From Liolophura sinensis (Eukaryota > Mollusca > Polyplacophora > Chitonida > Chitonidae): DNA of 64,000 nt. A program made the position numbers and the translations under genes. Numbering within the stretch: the first letter of the stretch is position 1; each line of letters starts with the position of its first letter. The notes under the pieces were generated by a model. The model made no database searches, was not told where the DNA came from, and saw only the letters and a list, made by a program, of their open reading frames with translations. The stretch covers positions 47,795,682-47,859,681 of the forward strand of contig NC_088300.1 in NCBI RefSeq assembly GCF_032854445.1, given 5' to 3'. Of the stretch, positions 1 to 12,800 are shown one piece after another.

Positions 1-1731
1 ATTCCGAGAGCCAAATAAGCAACTTTTAGTAATCTTGAGGGAAATTTGAGGTTATTTACAGTAATTACGACAGAACCACTGCTTTTGGGCCTCTTTGGAT
101 CAACATTTTATTAATTTGCTTTCATCATATTTTTGTTGAGATTAGGTCCCTTAAGGTTACACATGTGCAGTTTGGGCAGTTGGGTCCAAGATTTGCCTCT
201 GATGTGAGGTGTGAAGGAGCACTGAGTGGATAATACTGCCACAGAGACATTTAAGCTGATGGTAAATTTGTGCGCGCTTAGTTTGCATCTACTTAAAATA
301 TATCAGAATTTTATTTGTTTTTGAGAGAACTGTAAACTTTATGCCATGTGTTATTACCCACCCAACTTGAGGTTTCCAAGGTAACAAAATGTTACTACTT
401 CACTTATAGCAACTACAGCTAAAAAATACTGATGGTCAGGTTATGTTGTAGAGAAAAGTGCAAGCTGCATGTGGAGGTATGGCATGGTACCACACCAAAG
501 TTAGGAGATACATATTTTTGAGATTGGAGTTGACAGATGTACTACATAAATAGTAAGGAAAATAAGCTTGTGTAGTCTTGAGAGATAGACTTGAGACAAA
601 ACACATACAACAAGACATGGGATTAGACACAAGGCTTTTATTGCAACATGATACATGAAATGGGATTTTACATATAAAGCACCAGGTGTTTCAGCTGACA
701 AAAAGTACAAGATTCAAATGTACTTGAAAATATTTCATAGTTTATTGCTGAACAGTGTGTTGTGGGTTTAGGTGACTATTGCAAATGTGAAGTGGCGTTA
801 CCCATGAATATGAGTATTCAAGCAGGTTGAAGAGTGGTTTAGAGATTTAGTTACTTGGTGTGTTGGTTTTTTCAGTGACAAACTTATGATCTGTACGGCT
901 GGCAGGGCGACACATGTACTTAGGATCGTCAGATTGAAATCTGAATGAGATCTCAGTCCGGGAATAACTTCAAACTCTTCCTGACAAATTTGGAAATTGA
1001 TGACTGATTCTTTTTGTACATGAAAATAGAGCGTCGCGAAGTCTTGAGACCTGGGATCAAACCCGTGTCGGGTCATACCAAAGGCTTCTAAAATAGTGCT
1101 TGTTTCTGCCTTGTTTGGCACTTAGTCCACTGAGGTGTGAGTATAATGTGACTGGGTGGGGTGTCTTGTCTGGTGTCTTCGGCATGATACTTCAGTGGTG
1201 GCAGAACTTTGGCGGACATATGCACACACATCTAATGACCCCTCGTCGTTATATGACCGAAAAATTGTGAAGTACGACATTAAACCCCAAGCATTCATTC
1301 TTTCATTCATTGTACATGAACTGGGATGGGGAGAAACACTATTCATTCTGCGTGACCTTGATCAAGTGACCCGGTGGGGGGGTGGGGAGCATGGAAAGGA
1401 TATTTAGTGCATTGGTTTGTATATTTATGTGTATGTTTCTCTCTTTAACTGATGTTTAATGATTATGTTAGAAATGGATCTTGCAATTATCACATGTTTG
1501 GTGAGGGGCAAAAATTCCTTCTTTCATGCATATATTTTTCATCTGTTACATTAGCAAACACACAAAATAATGTCGATTGGGGCGTGAAAGATCGATCAAA
1601 TACATCGAAAAGAATTAGGTAAAGAATTATGTCAGTAACATTGTACATGTTCATGGTGAAGTGTTTTGTTGTTGTCATTGTCATGTTTTATTATTTTCGA
1701 TTTTTTCTCATGCATTTTCTTGTTTCTTCAG
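1..1731 (+). other. POLD1: Last intron of POLD1 (part), repeat-bearing
   Basis: This stretch lies upstream of the terminal POLD1 exon and ends in a strong acceptor (long pyrimidine tract, TTTCTTCAG at 1723-1731). I searched it for the preceding POLD1 exon, which should encode the last zinc-finger cysteines, and did not find it, so all of it is read as intron. It holds repeats: a tRNA-like B box in reverse orientation near 1060-1075 (CGGGTTTGATCC on the minus strand) and a SINE-like copy at about 1140-1312. Confidence 0.7.
1140..1312 (+). repeat. SINE-like repeat (GTTAAACCCCAAGCA-tail family)
   Basis: The right end reads ATATGACCGAAAAATTGTGA, then a TACGACATTAAACCCCAAGC-like end and a (CATT)n tail. 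The same end, with a (CACT)n tail, recurs at 39661-39735. Two copies with a conserved core and a simple-repeat tail suggest a short retroelement. Family naming needs a repeat library. Confidence 0.6.
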
Positions 1732-1828
1732 CCGGGATTGCCCTATATTCTATATGAGAAAGAAAGTGCAGAAAGACCTGGAAGAACAAGAAAAGATCAT
1801 GCAACGATTTGGGAATGCCAGCTGGTGA
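1732..1828 (+). CDS. POLD1: DNA polymerase delta catalytic subunit, C-terminal coding exon (partial gene)
   Basis: This exon encodes the extreme C-terminus of the replicative DNA polymerase delta catalytic subunit, which synthesises the lagging strand and proofreads in the nucleus. After the acceptor at 1731 the reading frame, entered at the third codon base, gives [16 protein letters not shown], then a Glu/Gln-rich helix, and ends FGNASW before TGA at 1826-1828. The [12 protein letters not shown] block is the nearly invariant end of POLD1 in animals; its Cys is the last ligand of the C-terminal metal site (CysB, known to hold an iron-sulphur cluster in this family). The rest of the gene lies upstream of the window. 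Recognition rests on this short but distinctive block. The longer ATG-initiated ORF crossing this point (1666-1851) is in another frame and is a shadow. Confidence 0.92.
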
Positions 1829-3035
1829 CAGAAATTTGCAACAGTGATTGATTCACTGAGTGATAACTTGCATTTGTTGTAACAGTTGCAACACAGTGAA
1901 TGTAAGCTAGGCAGCTATGTGCCGCGCACGTGAATGCAATGGTTTTGGAATGTAGATTAAAGACTTGAACTAGGTGTATTAACTGGGTATAGTGCACGAC
2001 TGCACTGAAACTGAAGATGGTGTTTCAATTATGCATACAGGCTAGAATACACTGTATTCATATTTCTGGTCTGATACTATCCCATGTACTCCGAGGATGA
2101 TACAATTCCTACAAACAGATCTACTTTCTTCATCAAGAGAATTAAAGTGAAAAAACTTGTGGAAATGTTATATGAAGTCATTGGAAGTAGACTTACAATA
2201 ATTTGTGACATCTTACCTGTATTGTTTGATATTCTGGGATTGTAAGCCTAAGGCTAAAATTTCTCACTACAGGATCCTGTAAAGGGGCTGTACGTTGATT
2301 TTTGTTTTCATGAGTGTTGTAGCCCAGAGAAAAAGCTCAAATATATCCTTATTTCACATGTGGGAAAGTTTGTTAATGACCTGGGCCATCCAGTTTCCTT
2401 TACTGGTAAAACTCACTGCTATCATATCACTGAAGATGGCCTGAAACGAGCGAATAAAAAAAATAAAGAAACCAAGCCTTTATATCCACTAGTGCTCTTA
2501 CATAGGTGTTTAGAAGCAGTGTTCCGTACTTCTGCAGATGTAAAAGCTGGAGAGTAATGAACCGTTTTCGGTAGTACTGCTAAAACACCAATCAAACAGC
2601 AATAGGCAACTTTTGTACTACATCACTATCCCAGCAGCTATTTCAAATATAGAAAACTTCAAATGTATGACATCTCTCTGAAATGACACGGTTTGTATAT
2701 CAAAGAGTCTGGAAATTTTGGCAAGTTTTGACCTGTTTCCAGCTTTGCTGGTTACAACTGTATGTGTAAAAAAATGTTGAAACTCTTAATGTTGGTTGTT
2801 GTGTCTTTTTTTTTCATAAATTCCCCAATTTTTGACGTGTAAATTGCCGTTGGGTGTCAATAGATCACCAGAAGTGTCGCATCATTTTTGTATTTACAGC
2901 TACTAATGTCACTGAAGATAGGGCACATTTTGTTGTGATACCATGTACAAGGAAGGAAATAAGAAACGTAGTACGAAGAGTAGATATGTTTCATGAGAGG
3001 TAATGGTGCTGGGGCTCAAGAATAAATCCATTATA
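1829..3035 (+). other. POLD1: Probable 3' UTR of POLD1
   Basis: No coding signal follows the stop. Candidate poly(A) signals on the plus strand are ATTAAA near 1955 and AATAAA near 3021; which is used cannot be decided. The 65-codon ORF at 2360-2557 has no recognisable domain and is probably chance. Confidence 0.45.
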
Positions 3036-3409
3036 TATAACATTTAATTACTGCTCCTTCATTTATCATTTAGTTTATGACTGATTTCGGGTTTTGCAAA
3101 GAATACGATGCATTCAGAAATAAAATTATTTTTCGTAATCAGTTAGCAGTGGCATTGTAATTCAGTCTGAAAGTTCTCGTTTCATCAGTAAGAAAACCTG
3201 ATTCATGGCTTTTATTAAGAAAATCTTGCTGATGGCTTGAAAAACGCCATGTAAAAATACTTACTGGCTTACATTTCTTGGATGTCCCGCTTTGGTCAAA
3301 TGTTGGGTATGAAAACGAGACAGGAGTCCGCTGAAAATGTTTGTGTAAAGGACTGGGAAGAAGTCGATGCCGATGTTTCAGTTTAATCGTGTGTTTTTTT
3401 TATCGTTAT

Positions 3410-3490
3410 ATTTATTTATTGATTGGTTCTTTACACCGTATATGTATTTCACTTATACGTCGGTGGCCAGTATTATGGTGCGAGGAAACT
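3410..3490 (-). repeat. tRNA-derived SINE, truncated 3' part
   Basis: Read on the plus strand, this is the reversed tail and core of the SINE family best seen at 27712-27966: a TTTATT tail, GATTGGT, a diverged ACGCCGTA block, CACTTATACG and GGCCAG..ATTATGGTG. The tRNA-like head is missing. Confidence 0.65.
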
Positions 3491-4985
3491 TATGGTATAT
3501 GTGTAAGCACCTTTGTGATGTACCCGGTATAATGCTGAAATCTAGGTAGATAACTTAGCGAGTCTCATTGGCAGGTGTTCCTTCAGCTCCATTTGTACTC
3601 ATAATTTGTTTGTTTGCTTGTTGTTTAGCACCAAACTGAAGAAGTTTACACCTATAAACGGTGGCTGTCAATAATGTGAGTAGAGGAAACGTCGTAGCCA
3701 GGGCTTCTCGAACATACCCGCTAATCTCTAACGAACTGTCCCACTGTCTGCTCACGTAGACGTGCACGCCGTATTGGTGTACTATAAGAACTACTCTTCA
3801 GTCTAATATTGCCATGGGTTGTTGGTCAAGTTGGAAGCTTTGGAACTTGAAAATTCACATATTTATTCTGATCGTATTTAACTATATTCACTGTGTTGGA
3901 TATCTGTTTTTATCTAGCGTCCAACTGAATCATTAAATGAACATCCCCGTTTCAATACACACCACTGAAATAGCTCTGTATGCAATAGATTACATGTACG
4001 TTTGTATGCATTTTTAGGAAAAAACCTTTACACCTAGAATAAATAACCAAGGATTAGGGCTACACAGGAAGTATACATTGAAACCTCAACTGATATTGTC
4101 CATTGTCTATAGGCCTACAGGCGGATCGTTTCCTGGTTGAACTGGCGCGTGTTATTTTATTTTATGAATTTATTTAATATAACAAAATGCAGACAAAACC
4201 TTAATGTTACGCCTAATAGGCAAACGCACAGCAAAGCTATTTTGGAACTAATCACGTGCAGGCCTACATAATCAAATATTTATTTGACAGAGCCCGATAA
4301 CCCTCCCGCAGAGAGGCATGGTTTATTAATCTTCCATCCATCGTGTCTATAGTGGTCTACCATGATTCATGTTGTTTACAAGGTTCCAGTCGACATAATT
4401 TGTATGGTTTAGTCTTAAGTCATCTTGTAGGTAATTTTTGTGATACACACATTTAGCAATTCTCCATGAGATAAATGTGATGATAATTTTTTTTCTTGTC
4501 CCTCTATTGTGCCGTCACCTTTCTTCGCACCTGCACTATCTTACAATGAGACTGCCACGAGGTCCCGCAAGTCACGGCCTATATGGTATCGCAAGGCAGT
4601 TTACGTTGAAAGAAAGATGATTCCACTCTTCAGTAACAGTGTATACATGGCAACGTTTTTGTTTAATCGAACGGAGCTGTAGTGATGATACTTCCATGCT
4701 GACCAGGCAAGCGGGAAGTAAAAAGAAATTAGAGGCCCAATTACAGGTTCAAATCGGTATCGGTGTATTAAGGGCGAATTTATTTCTTTTTGTACAATAA
4801 ATTTTACTGGTTTACAGACTGAATTGTCAGTATAACTATTAACTTCTTAGCCACGTGTTGCAGCGTTTTGGTATATTAAAGGAATTCATTTTCTTCGTTT
4901 TTCGTTGACTGGGTAGGTTGAGTGAAGTGAAAGTTAAGGGGGGGGGGGTCACTACAAAATCACGAATCTGGGGTCATTACACTGA

Positions 4986-4987
<2 letters not shown>

Positions 4988-5033
<46 letters not shown>
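4988..5033. repeat. (TA)n microsatellite
   Basis: An uninterrupted TA dinucleotide run of about 45 bases. It also produces the Ile-Tyr run in the minus-strand ORF there, which is not a gene. Confidence 0.95.
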
Positions 5034-5035
<2 letters not shown>

Positions 5036-5364
5036 ATACCTTATTTCCTCAACCTTTTCGTAATTTCGGTAATAAATTCTCAGTTTAGTTAGATATGCGG
5101 AACAGAGCACATACTCTCGTGCTATTAATCGTTCGTTTATATGAATACAGCACCAAACATTAGCTGAAGTAAAATTCAGAACTACCATAGTTTTAAGCTA
5201 TTTTAATTAGACGTGTAATCCCCTTTGATCATGATCAAATGATCAGTGTGACTCGGGCTTAATTCAGTCTTGCTTCCAACCATGCCCCTAAGTCTATGGG
5301 AACAGTTTATTTTGTCAACATATATAAGTTTGTATTAAAAGATGAGCGAAGGCCGGTGGCTTAA

Positions 5365-5497
5365 TGATGACACTCCGGTTTACTGATGACACTCCGGTTT
5401 ACTGATGGCACTTCGGTTTTCTGATGACACTCAGATCTACTGATGGCACTCCGGTTTTCTGATGACACTCAGGTTTACTGATGGTGCTTCGGTTTCC
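5365..5497. repeat. 19-bp tandem repeat, seven copies
   Basis: The unit is TGATGACACTCCGGTTTAC. Seven head-to-tail units of 19 bp are visible; the first two are identical and later ones differ at a few positions (for example GGCACTTCGG). Confidence 0.9.
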
Positions 5498-5539
5498 TCC
5501 GTTCACCTACCCTCGTGCAAGTGTTAAATTCTCGGTATT

Positions 5540-5638
5540 TTATGCCATACATTGACTTATACGTAGGCGCCCAGGTGTATGGTGTAAGGAAACCCGGGAG
5601 ATACCCACTACAATCCGCAGGCTGTTGGCAGACCTGAA
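5540..5638 (-). repeat. tRNA-derived SINE fragment, diverged
   Basis: Core blocks of the local SINE family in reverse orientation: ACTTATACG, GGCGCCCAGG, GGAAACCCGGG, ATCCGCAGG and GTTGGCAGACC. Tail and head are not preserved. Confidence 0.6.
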
Positions 5639-7044
5639 CCCTCAGTTTTGAAGAAAACAACTCAAAGAAGACTCTGGAAGATAGAGATTTTGCAAAGGGG
5701 AACACGGTTTTGTGAAAAGTTTTGTGAATTTAAACCATCTATGATAAAATTTACTTAGTGACTAGCGGCAAAACAAATAATTTATGTCGAAAAGACAGAG
5801 AAAGTCCTGATGGAGAGTGATACAAAATTCTTATGGGGTTTGACGAAGGCTATCTGGTGTTAGTATACGAATATATTATCTTTTATCTCGTAATTGTATT
5901 TAGTCTAGATAGTTATTCAGTTACACGGAATCCCGATATTAAATTTGTTGTAGTAAACTCTAACACGTTGGCATGCTTTACATGTTGACCTCATCTTCAA
6001 AATATGACAAAATCATCGACATGATTGAAATATTGGCAACCTGGATCAGGTAAAGGTTTAATCATTGATAAGAATGATCGACATTTTAACAATGTTCACG
6101 TAACCATTATCAGCTTTATCCCAGAACACTTCCTTAAATGCAATACTAAATTCGTAATCATTTTATCTGAAACTATAGATGAGTCAGGGTATAGGTGTTT
6201 AGCAAAGACAAATATGGTTATGTTCTGTCAACAATCGTAACCTTGATTGTTACACACTTATAGTAGTGCATATCTAAACGGGAAGTTGTTTCAAAATTTC
6301 CACGACACCCCATACACTGAGGGATGAACTGTGCTATTTGAAAGAAGATCGTATTTCTGAAAAATTTAATTACGCACTCCATATGAATGGACGAACATGA
6401 ACTCTTGATGTGTCATGGAGACAATTTCGTGTTCGCAACAAGGTGGTAGTTATATTACATGCTGCTTGTGCCTTACGATTTCGTTATTCACGCACAGTGA
6501 AATATTGTTGAAATGTGATTCATCTGTCAAAAATGCTGAGCCGTTTTGAAGCAATAAATATTTGAAATTTTTTGCGAAAGTGTATAAATCAAAGATGCAT
6601 GGCAACATAATTATGCTTCCATCACCAGTTAACAGTCGTCCATAAAATAAATAAAATAATTTAATTGTTGTAGATCAAGGCTTATTACACGTCGAGCTAT
6701 TATAGGAAGAAAGAACACATTTACCATAGAGTAAATGCCCGTTCATTCAGAAGGTATCACCAGCAGAGATCCTTTTGTGCAATTCCTTCAAGTGCCTCGC
6801 ATACGTCGCACATATCAAATGGAATCAAAGCAAAACACCAAACGGATAGAAGTGTATAGCCTATTGGAATATAATTAAGCAGTTCGTCGACATGGTATGT
6901 TAATATAAATCAAGCTAATGCGGGAGGTGTCTGTCATTTCTGCATGAGGCCGAACCTGACAGAAACAGGTGTTTTCTTAAAAATATATATATATAAGGGA
7001 AAAGAGGCTGGCACGTAACGACGATGTATATGACGATCTCTAAT

Positions 7045-7600
7045 TACGTGTAGCAGACGCCATAAAGAGCTGCACATTGTCGGTTAGTGGGGGCTTATTG
7101 CGTGACGTCACGTTTGTGCTGATGGCTAATTCCGTGAAGCAGGGTCCATAAAGAGCTGAAAACTTCGGGTTAGTGGGGGCTGATGCGTGGCGTCACTAGT
7201 TTCTGCTAATCGCCGATTTCGTGTAGCAGACGCCATCGAGAGCTGCATAATACTGGTTAGTGGGAGCCCATGAGTTTTTGCTAATCGCAAATTCCGTGCA
7301 GCAGACGCCATCGGGAGCTGCACACTTCTGGTTAGTGGGGGCTGACGCTTGACGTTACTAGTTTCTGCTGGTTCCTAATCCCGGGTAACAAACACCATCA
7401 AATGTTACACACCTAGTGGCGACTGATGTGTGACGTCACTTTTTCTGCTGGCCCCTTATGACCAGTAGTATACGCCATAGGAAAGTTGTACAAATCTGAT
7501 TAGTGGAGGGTCATGCGAGATGTCTCTAGTTTCTGCTTGCCTTTTATGACGAGTCGCACACGCTATGGAGAGTTGCACGCGTCTGGATAGTACATATGTT
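7045..7600. repeat. Diverged minisatellite, unit roughly 90 bp
   Basis: About six imperfect copies share the ordered words GCAGACGCCAT, GAGCTGCA, GGTTAGTGGGGGCT, GTGACGTCAC and TAGTTTCTGCT. Several units carry a CRE-like TGACGTCA or a one-base variant of it. The minus-strand ORF at 7126-7323 is made of this repeat. Confidence 0.8.
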
Positions 7601-8030
7601 TTCGATGAATCATTATGGCTTAACTCCACAGCGGCAATATTTCAGCCATATCGTGACGTCATATATTTTCTACATCGAAATGCAATAATCCTAACCCGAA
7701 TGGTGAAGTAACACAATGGTGTTTAAACTGGTCTGTCCCACCTCGGCAAAGGCTTACTGTGGTTGTGCGAAGCCTAGTCGAAACTCAAAGCATCCCATCA
7801 ATCAATCAATCAGTATGTCAATCAATCGGTTAAGCTGAAATGTAGAATTACATGCACCTTCAACATTCGCTGAACTACACGAAACGTTATTTAAAGCTAT
7901 AGGTTACAAAAACAGCTGTTGCAGTTTGGTTAAAAACGGACGGGAGGCTCACCCATCAAATTAGTTTTACCTGGAAAGGTTAAGGTACTGCGAATAAATA
8001 AAATAAATAAGACTATCATATTATGTCAAT
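7600..8030. other. Unassigned spacer
   Basis: AT-rich DNA with short ATCAATCA runs near 7795-7830 and an AATAAAATAAATAA stretch near 7993. No gene or named element seen. Confidence 0.5.
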
Positions 8031-8574
8031 TGTTCTCATTTATTAGCTATAACTTTCAACAACGGTTTAAAAATACAATGCATGTACAAAGGAAAATTTG
8101 GAAAAATAATCTTTCATACAAAAATATATACCATTTGGTAGCATTTTAAACTTTTAATTGCACCAAGGTAAGATCGATACTTAAACATATATAGATATAC
8201 TCTGGATGGTAAATGGCACGAGTGCATCGTTAACAAGTGTTCTCTGCCGGTTATAATGACAATATAATTAACATACTACTTGGAGCTTTCCAATAACTAA
8301 TTTAGTACATTTTTAAGTACAGTTTAACGTCAACAAAATATAACAGAATATAGAGCAGGACTGTTCAAGTGAGATGCAAGTTCTGAACCAAATCTTCCAT
8401 AATTGTTCATTTTTGTTGGAAAGAGAGATTTGTTAAATCATGAAACAACTGATCAGTGGGGAACTCTGGCCATCGTACGATAGTCTGTTGTACAAATTCT
8501 CTCTCTCTATCTAATATGGAACCCCTGACACTCAACGATTGGTCATCAGGGGAAAAACTGTAATCTGATAGGCC

Positions 8575-8712
8575 ATTTATTTATTTCATTGATCTTTTAC
8601 GCCGTATTCAAGAATATTACACTTATACGGCGGCGTCCAGGATTATGGTGGCAGGAAACCATGCTGATCCCAGAGGAAAATCACGACCAAACGCACATTG
8701 CTGGAAGACTAT
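8575..8712 (-). repeat. tRNA-derived SINE, 5'-truncated
   Basis: Reversed tail (ATTTATTTATTTCATTGAT), then ACGCCGTATTCAAGAATAT, ACTTATACGGCGGCGTCCAG, ATTATGGTGGCAGGAAACC and TTGCTGGAAGAC. Same core as the full copy at 27712-27966, with the tRNA-like head lost. Confidence 0.75.
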
Positions 8713-9245
8713 AAGTCACTTAGGAGCAATTAACCAATAAAGAAATACCTGGAATCAAAAATAACTGTGTTCTATCTACCGAATTTTTACGGTTCACTGG
8801 TAGGCTTGTTGGTAAGAAATGTCTCGTGTACATGAATCGCATGTTAACAGAACAATTTATAAAACAGACAGTTTTCATTTGACTATATACTTTTACCTAC
8901 GTAAATGAACAGGGGAGGGATCCATGCTCAGCCTTCACAACAGGCCTGTCATTTAATACGAATGTGGTGCATGCGGAATTTGTAAGTGTATCCTATTTAT
9001 GAAATATTCCACTGGGGCTATTTAACACGGAATCTTTCACACAATATACAGTGGATATATAGTCAGCGTGTTAGGAAAAAAACGCTTCAATGCATATGTT
9101 ATACACCGGGATATTTTGTCGTATTCTTATCGTTGTGAACAATGTAAAATTTTAAGTCAACAATATGGGATGAAACAATTTCTCAACACTGACATAACAC
9201 AAACAACAACATAAACCTTTACTGCTAGATAAAAATAACTCTATT

Positions 9246-9337
9246 CTATTTAACTTGAGTGGAAATTTTCCATCCTCTAACTTTCAAAGAACTATTTAAC
9301 TTGAGTGGAAATTTTCCATCCTCTAACTTTCAAAGAA
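9246..9337. repeat. 46-bp direct duplication
   Basis: The block beginning CTATTTAACTTGAGTGG and ending CTTTCAAAGAA occurs twice back to back, the copies being near identical. It looks like a recent slippage event. Confidence 0.85.
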
Positions 9338-9782
9338 ATATATCACAGAACATTTTGGAATCGTTTATCTCACACAAATGATGTAACAAAGCGTTTAACA
9401 AAACATATTACTTTCATAATGAGTGAGCAATTTTCACAACCAACCATACCAGGCTCTCAAGCATGACACCAGGATCAAATTATTCTGTTGATCCTCATAG
9501 CACCTTTTCGTTTCCGTTAAGTATCTACTTCATAGATATATTTCATATTCGTATTTCACCAACTCTGGACAATGTATACCTGGAAAAGTAAAGAAAAATA
9601 CTCAAAATAAGTTCTCAAACAAGGTTAGGCATGCAAGTCCAATTTGTCCGTCATCGATTTATTAAATGCAGTATTCCGCCCACTGGCTGTGACAAACATC
9701 ATTGAAGACGCGTTGATCATATAACTGATCCATATGACTTAGGTATGTGTGTACTAGTTAGTATGACCGCATCGCCTGTGTT

Positions 9783-9885
9783 TTACAGCTTCCTCCTGTA
9801 CTCCCTCGGGACTTTCTTCCAGTTAAATTTGTACACAAGTCTTTTCCCTTCCACCCTGTTCATCATGCCGCCTTTGTAGTAATGC
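9783..9885 (-). CDS. ETS-A exon 7, end of the ETS domain and stop
   Basis: Acceptor CTTACTATTACAG. The exon completes the Arg codon and encodes HYYKGGMMNRVEGKRLVYKF, then a basic tail ending REYRRKL before TAA at 9785-9783. The MNRVEGKRLVYKF block is the last strand of the ETS wing. Confidence 0.93.
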
Positions 9886-12800
9886 CTGTAATAGTAAGTA
9901 GATAGATCTCAATGTAGTACTGTATTTTGGTGTTTATTTCATTGGCTGGGATTAAGTCGTACTTAGGAAATTTAACTTGCGTAAACTTGTGTAAATGGTA
10001 ACAGGATGAAGCAGAAACTAAAGGAAAGCAGCTGAAATTTGGAGAAAACCGGTGCCCGGAATAGACAGTTTGACGAACTTTCTGCCCTAAAGCCGCATCC
10101 GAATGAAGAGCGAAGGAGTGGGAACTTGAATCCTTCGAGCTGTTTGGTCCGGGCACTGTGTTTTCTCCAACTTTGTTCAAGTCACGTGCCCAATGAACAA
10201 TGCTTTAGTTAAATGGACCAGCGAGGACTCTCTTAACATGTTACAAAACGTCTATATGAGAACGTCTATATGAAAATGTTAATAATAGAATGTCTCTACC
10301 ATAATGTTTATATCAGAGCCACTGATACATCATGTTTATATCAGAGTCTCTGTAATAGAATATGTATTAGAAAATGTCTATACCAGAATGTCTATACGAG
10401 AATGCTCATATCAGAACTTCTTTATCGGAGCATCTGGAGAGAACGTCTATATCAAGGTGTCTATATCACAACGTCCACTTCCGAACAATTTTCGTGGAAA
10501 TACTATTTAAACGGACAATGTCAATATTCTCTGAGCTGAACCATTTTTTTGTGATGATTATAGGTTTGGTGACGTCACGCAGATACATTTAAATACCCTA
10601 GATTGCAGGCACATCAGTACGGACAATACTTCTATGATATTCATTGTAGTCTTTATAAACAGAAAATGTCTTCATCTCAAGGAATTGCTTGTATTATTAT
10701 TTGCGTAATGCTTTTACGAGCTTGATATTCTGAAATAACCACTCAGAGAATATATTTAGTGGACGTCTTGTCGACAATCATCTCAAGTGCCGTGCGTACT
10801 ACCTTTATCCCGAGCCGTGTACAAGGATTTATTACTTTGCCATAAGATTGTTACTTAATGGAAATAATTTGCGACAGAAGCCTCTTAAATCGAAATACAT
10901 TGAGTTGCCCTTAAAATCAAGACTAAACAGAATCTAAGCTTGAACGTCTAGCACCAGTCCCAAATGGATTTTTGTTAGATATTCACATATTTGACGTCAC
11001 ATATTTGACATCACATTTTGAGTTCACATATTCGACTTCACATATTTGACATCAAATATTTGAGTTTACATATCTGACTTCACATATTTGACGTACTACG
11101 TTTAAGTTAACGTTACACTTATTAGTTGTTTACGATTTAAGGTCCCAAGGTCAGTGTTTCACATTTTATATTTTTAGTTGTGTCAAGAGACAGAGTGAAA
11201 TCGATACCAAATATTATGCGCACCACAAAATGAAACGTACCTGATTCCGCGGCTAAGTTTCTCGAAGTTCATGTCTTGCTTTCTTTTCTGTTGGCCCCAC
11301 ATTTTGGCCACTGCCCCAGTGTCTACGAACTTGAAGATCCCACTTTCTTTGTTCTCCCATTTGAGAATATGGGGGACGTTATCCGGGTCAGCTAAGCTGT
11401 CCAGCAAGAACTTCCACAACAACACGCTTTTCGATCCTGAAAAAGTTCATACGGAAATAGTATGTAATTATTTGATCCTTCTTTAACTGCATGCTCAAGA
11501 ATGGCAATACCGCTTACATAGCCAGACCAAATCACATATAATTGTCATAAGGGCTGTACATTGTCTATCTCTCTTTGATAGGGTACTGCACTGAATGCTC
11601 TGTATTACTGTCATATTGGCTGACCTCGAAACAGGCGTTCATCTGAACTTCCTGCTTCCTTAATGCAATACGCATTTTGGAAACACCAAAAATGAAAATC
11701 AATACCATCCATACTGAGCTGGATTTTTTAAAATTTACACAAATTTACAACGACAAAAACACCGATGGCCTTTGACTGCTCCCCGCTCTACATTCTATAT
11801 GGCACGAGTTCGGATGACGACTCCCATCTCAGAATGTTGCATGACGTCCGTGTTATGATGTATCTCAGCTCATGAATTTACCATAAAACAGTTCCTTATT
11901 GAAAGTTAACAGTTTTCCAGATTTGAAACCAGATTTCAATAGCAGTGGAGTTTTGTTCAGGTTAATCTCTCTTAACTATTCAGCAGTTTTAATTAGTAAC
12001 CAGTGACGTACAACATAACGTATGATTATGACCTGGCAATGTATTCTCCTATAAAGTAAAAGACAGCACCTTTATGTCCACTTGAAGACTATCATTCCAA
12101 GTACATTAAACCGACCAGAAATATGTCACAGAATGTATTTTCGGTATAATAGTCTAAGCAGTAGCCTGTGGCAGACAAAGGTTGTGGACTTCGGCAATGA
12201 AGGCCCAAGTGATAAATATAGTTTTCTCGGAAATCGGGCATATTGGATGAACATTTCCTCCACTGCTTGAACTGTTGATACAGTAGGCCTTCTGTATCAT
12301 TACAAGGAACAGCGACCCTGTTTAAATAGCCTAGCTGCAGGTGCACGGGCGGGGTATTCCCGGTTCAGATCGTATCCTCCGGAGAGGTTGTGCTGATGAT
12401 TTGGATTAAATGTTTACAAAATTACAATAGGACTGTTCTACAACTAGATTCATGCTGAATTCTGAAACAAATGGAAATGAATCTGAACCCCACTGAGGCT
12501 GATCTATAGCCATTCGACCGTCGTTTTTGTAGCCGTGATTTCCAAGATGAAAGCAGTGCTGACCGAGTTATCGCGGGCGTTAGAGAAAGCACTTCGACTT
12601 GAATACAGCGTTTCAATAATTTCACTGTATTTCATAAAAGAAAACACACAAAAAATACCCGTTGTATGGGACAAAGACTAAGGAGCAAAATTTAAATTCT
12701 TCAGATGTAGTAAATTTAGAGAAAAAAATTATATCATCAGATTTTTAATTAATTTCAAGCCTTGTCCATTGAGATGCCGTCTTCTCATTCCCATAAACCA

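Larger units (their letters stand above)
3036..7040. other. Convergent intergenic region, repeats only
   Basis: This region lies between the 3' ends of POLD1 (+) and ETS-A (-). I see no gene. It holds truncated SINEs (3410-3490 and about 5540-5638), a second repeat type near 3605-3740, a TA microsatellite and a 19-bp tandem array. The remainder is AT-rich and featureless. Confidence 0.6.
8031..9782 (-). other. Probable 3' UTR and downstream flank of ETS-A
   Basis: This lies directly after the ETS-A stop codon on the minus strand. Candidate AATAAA signals on the minus strand are at 9658-9663 (about 120 bases past the stop) and 8039-8044. It contains a SINE copy (8575-8712) and a 46-bp direct duplication (about 9246-9337). 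No other coding signal. Confidence 0.5.

Noticed and set aside
1666..1851. Plus-strand ORF at the POLD1 exon
   Set aside because: Different frame from the conserved [12 protein letters not shown] reading; its start lies in the intron.
2360..2557. Plus-strand ORF of 65 codons after POLD1
   Set aside because: Lies in the probable 3' UTR, with no domain or splice signal.
11183..11425. ETS-A ORF read to its own stop, with YVSFCGAHNIWYRF after the recognition helix
   Set aside because: Those residues are intron read-through beyond the GTACGT donor; the true continuation (HYYKGG) is in the exon at 9783-9885.
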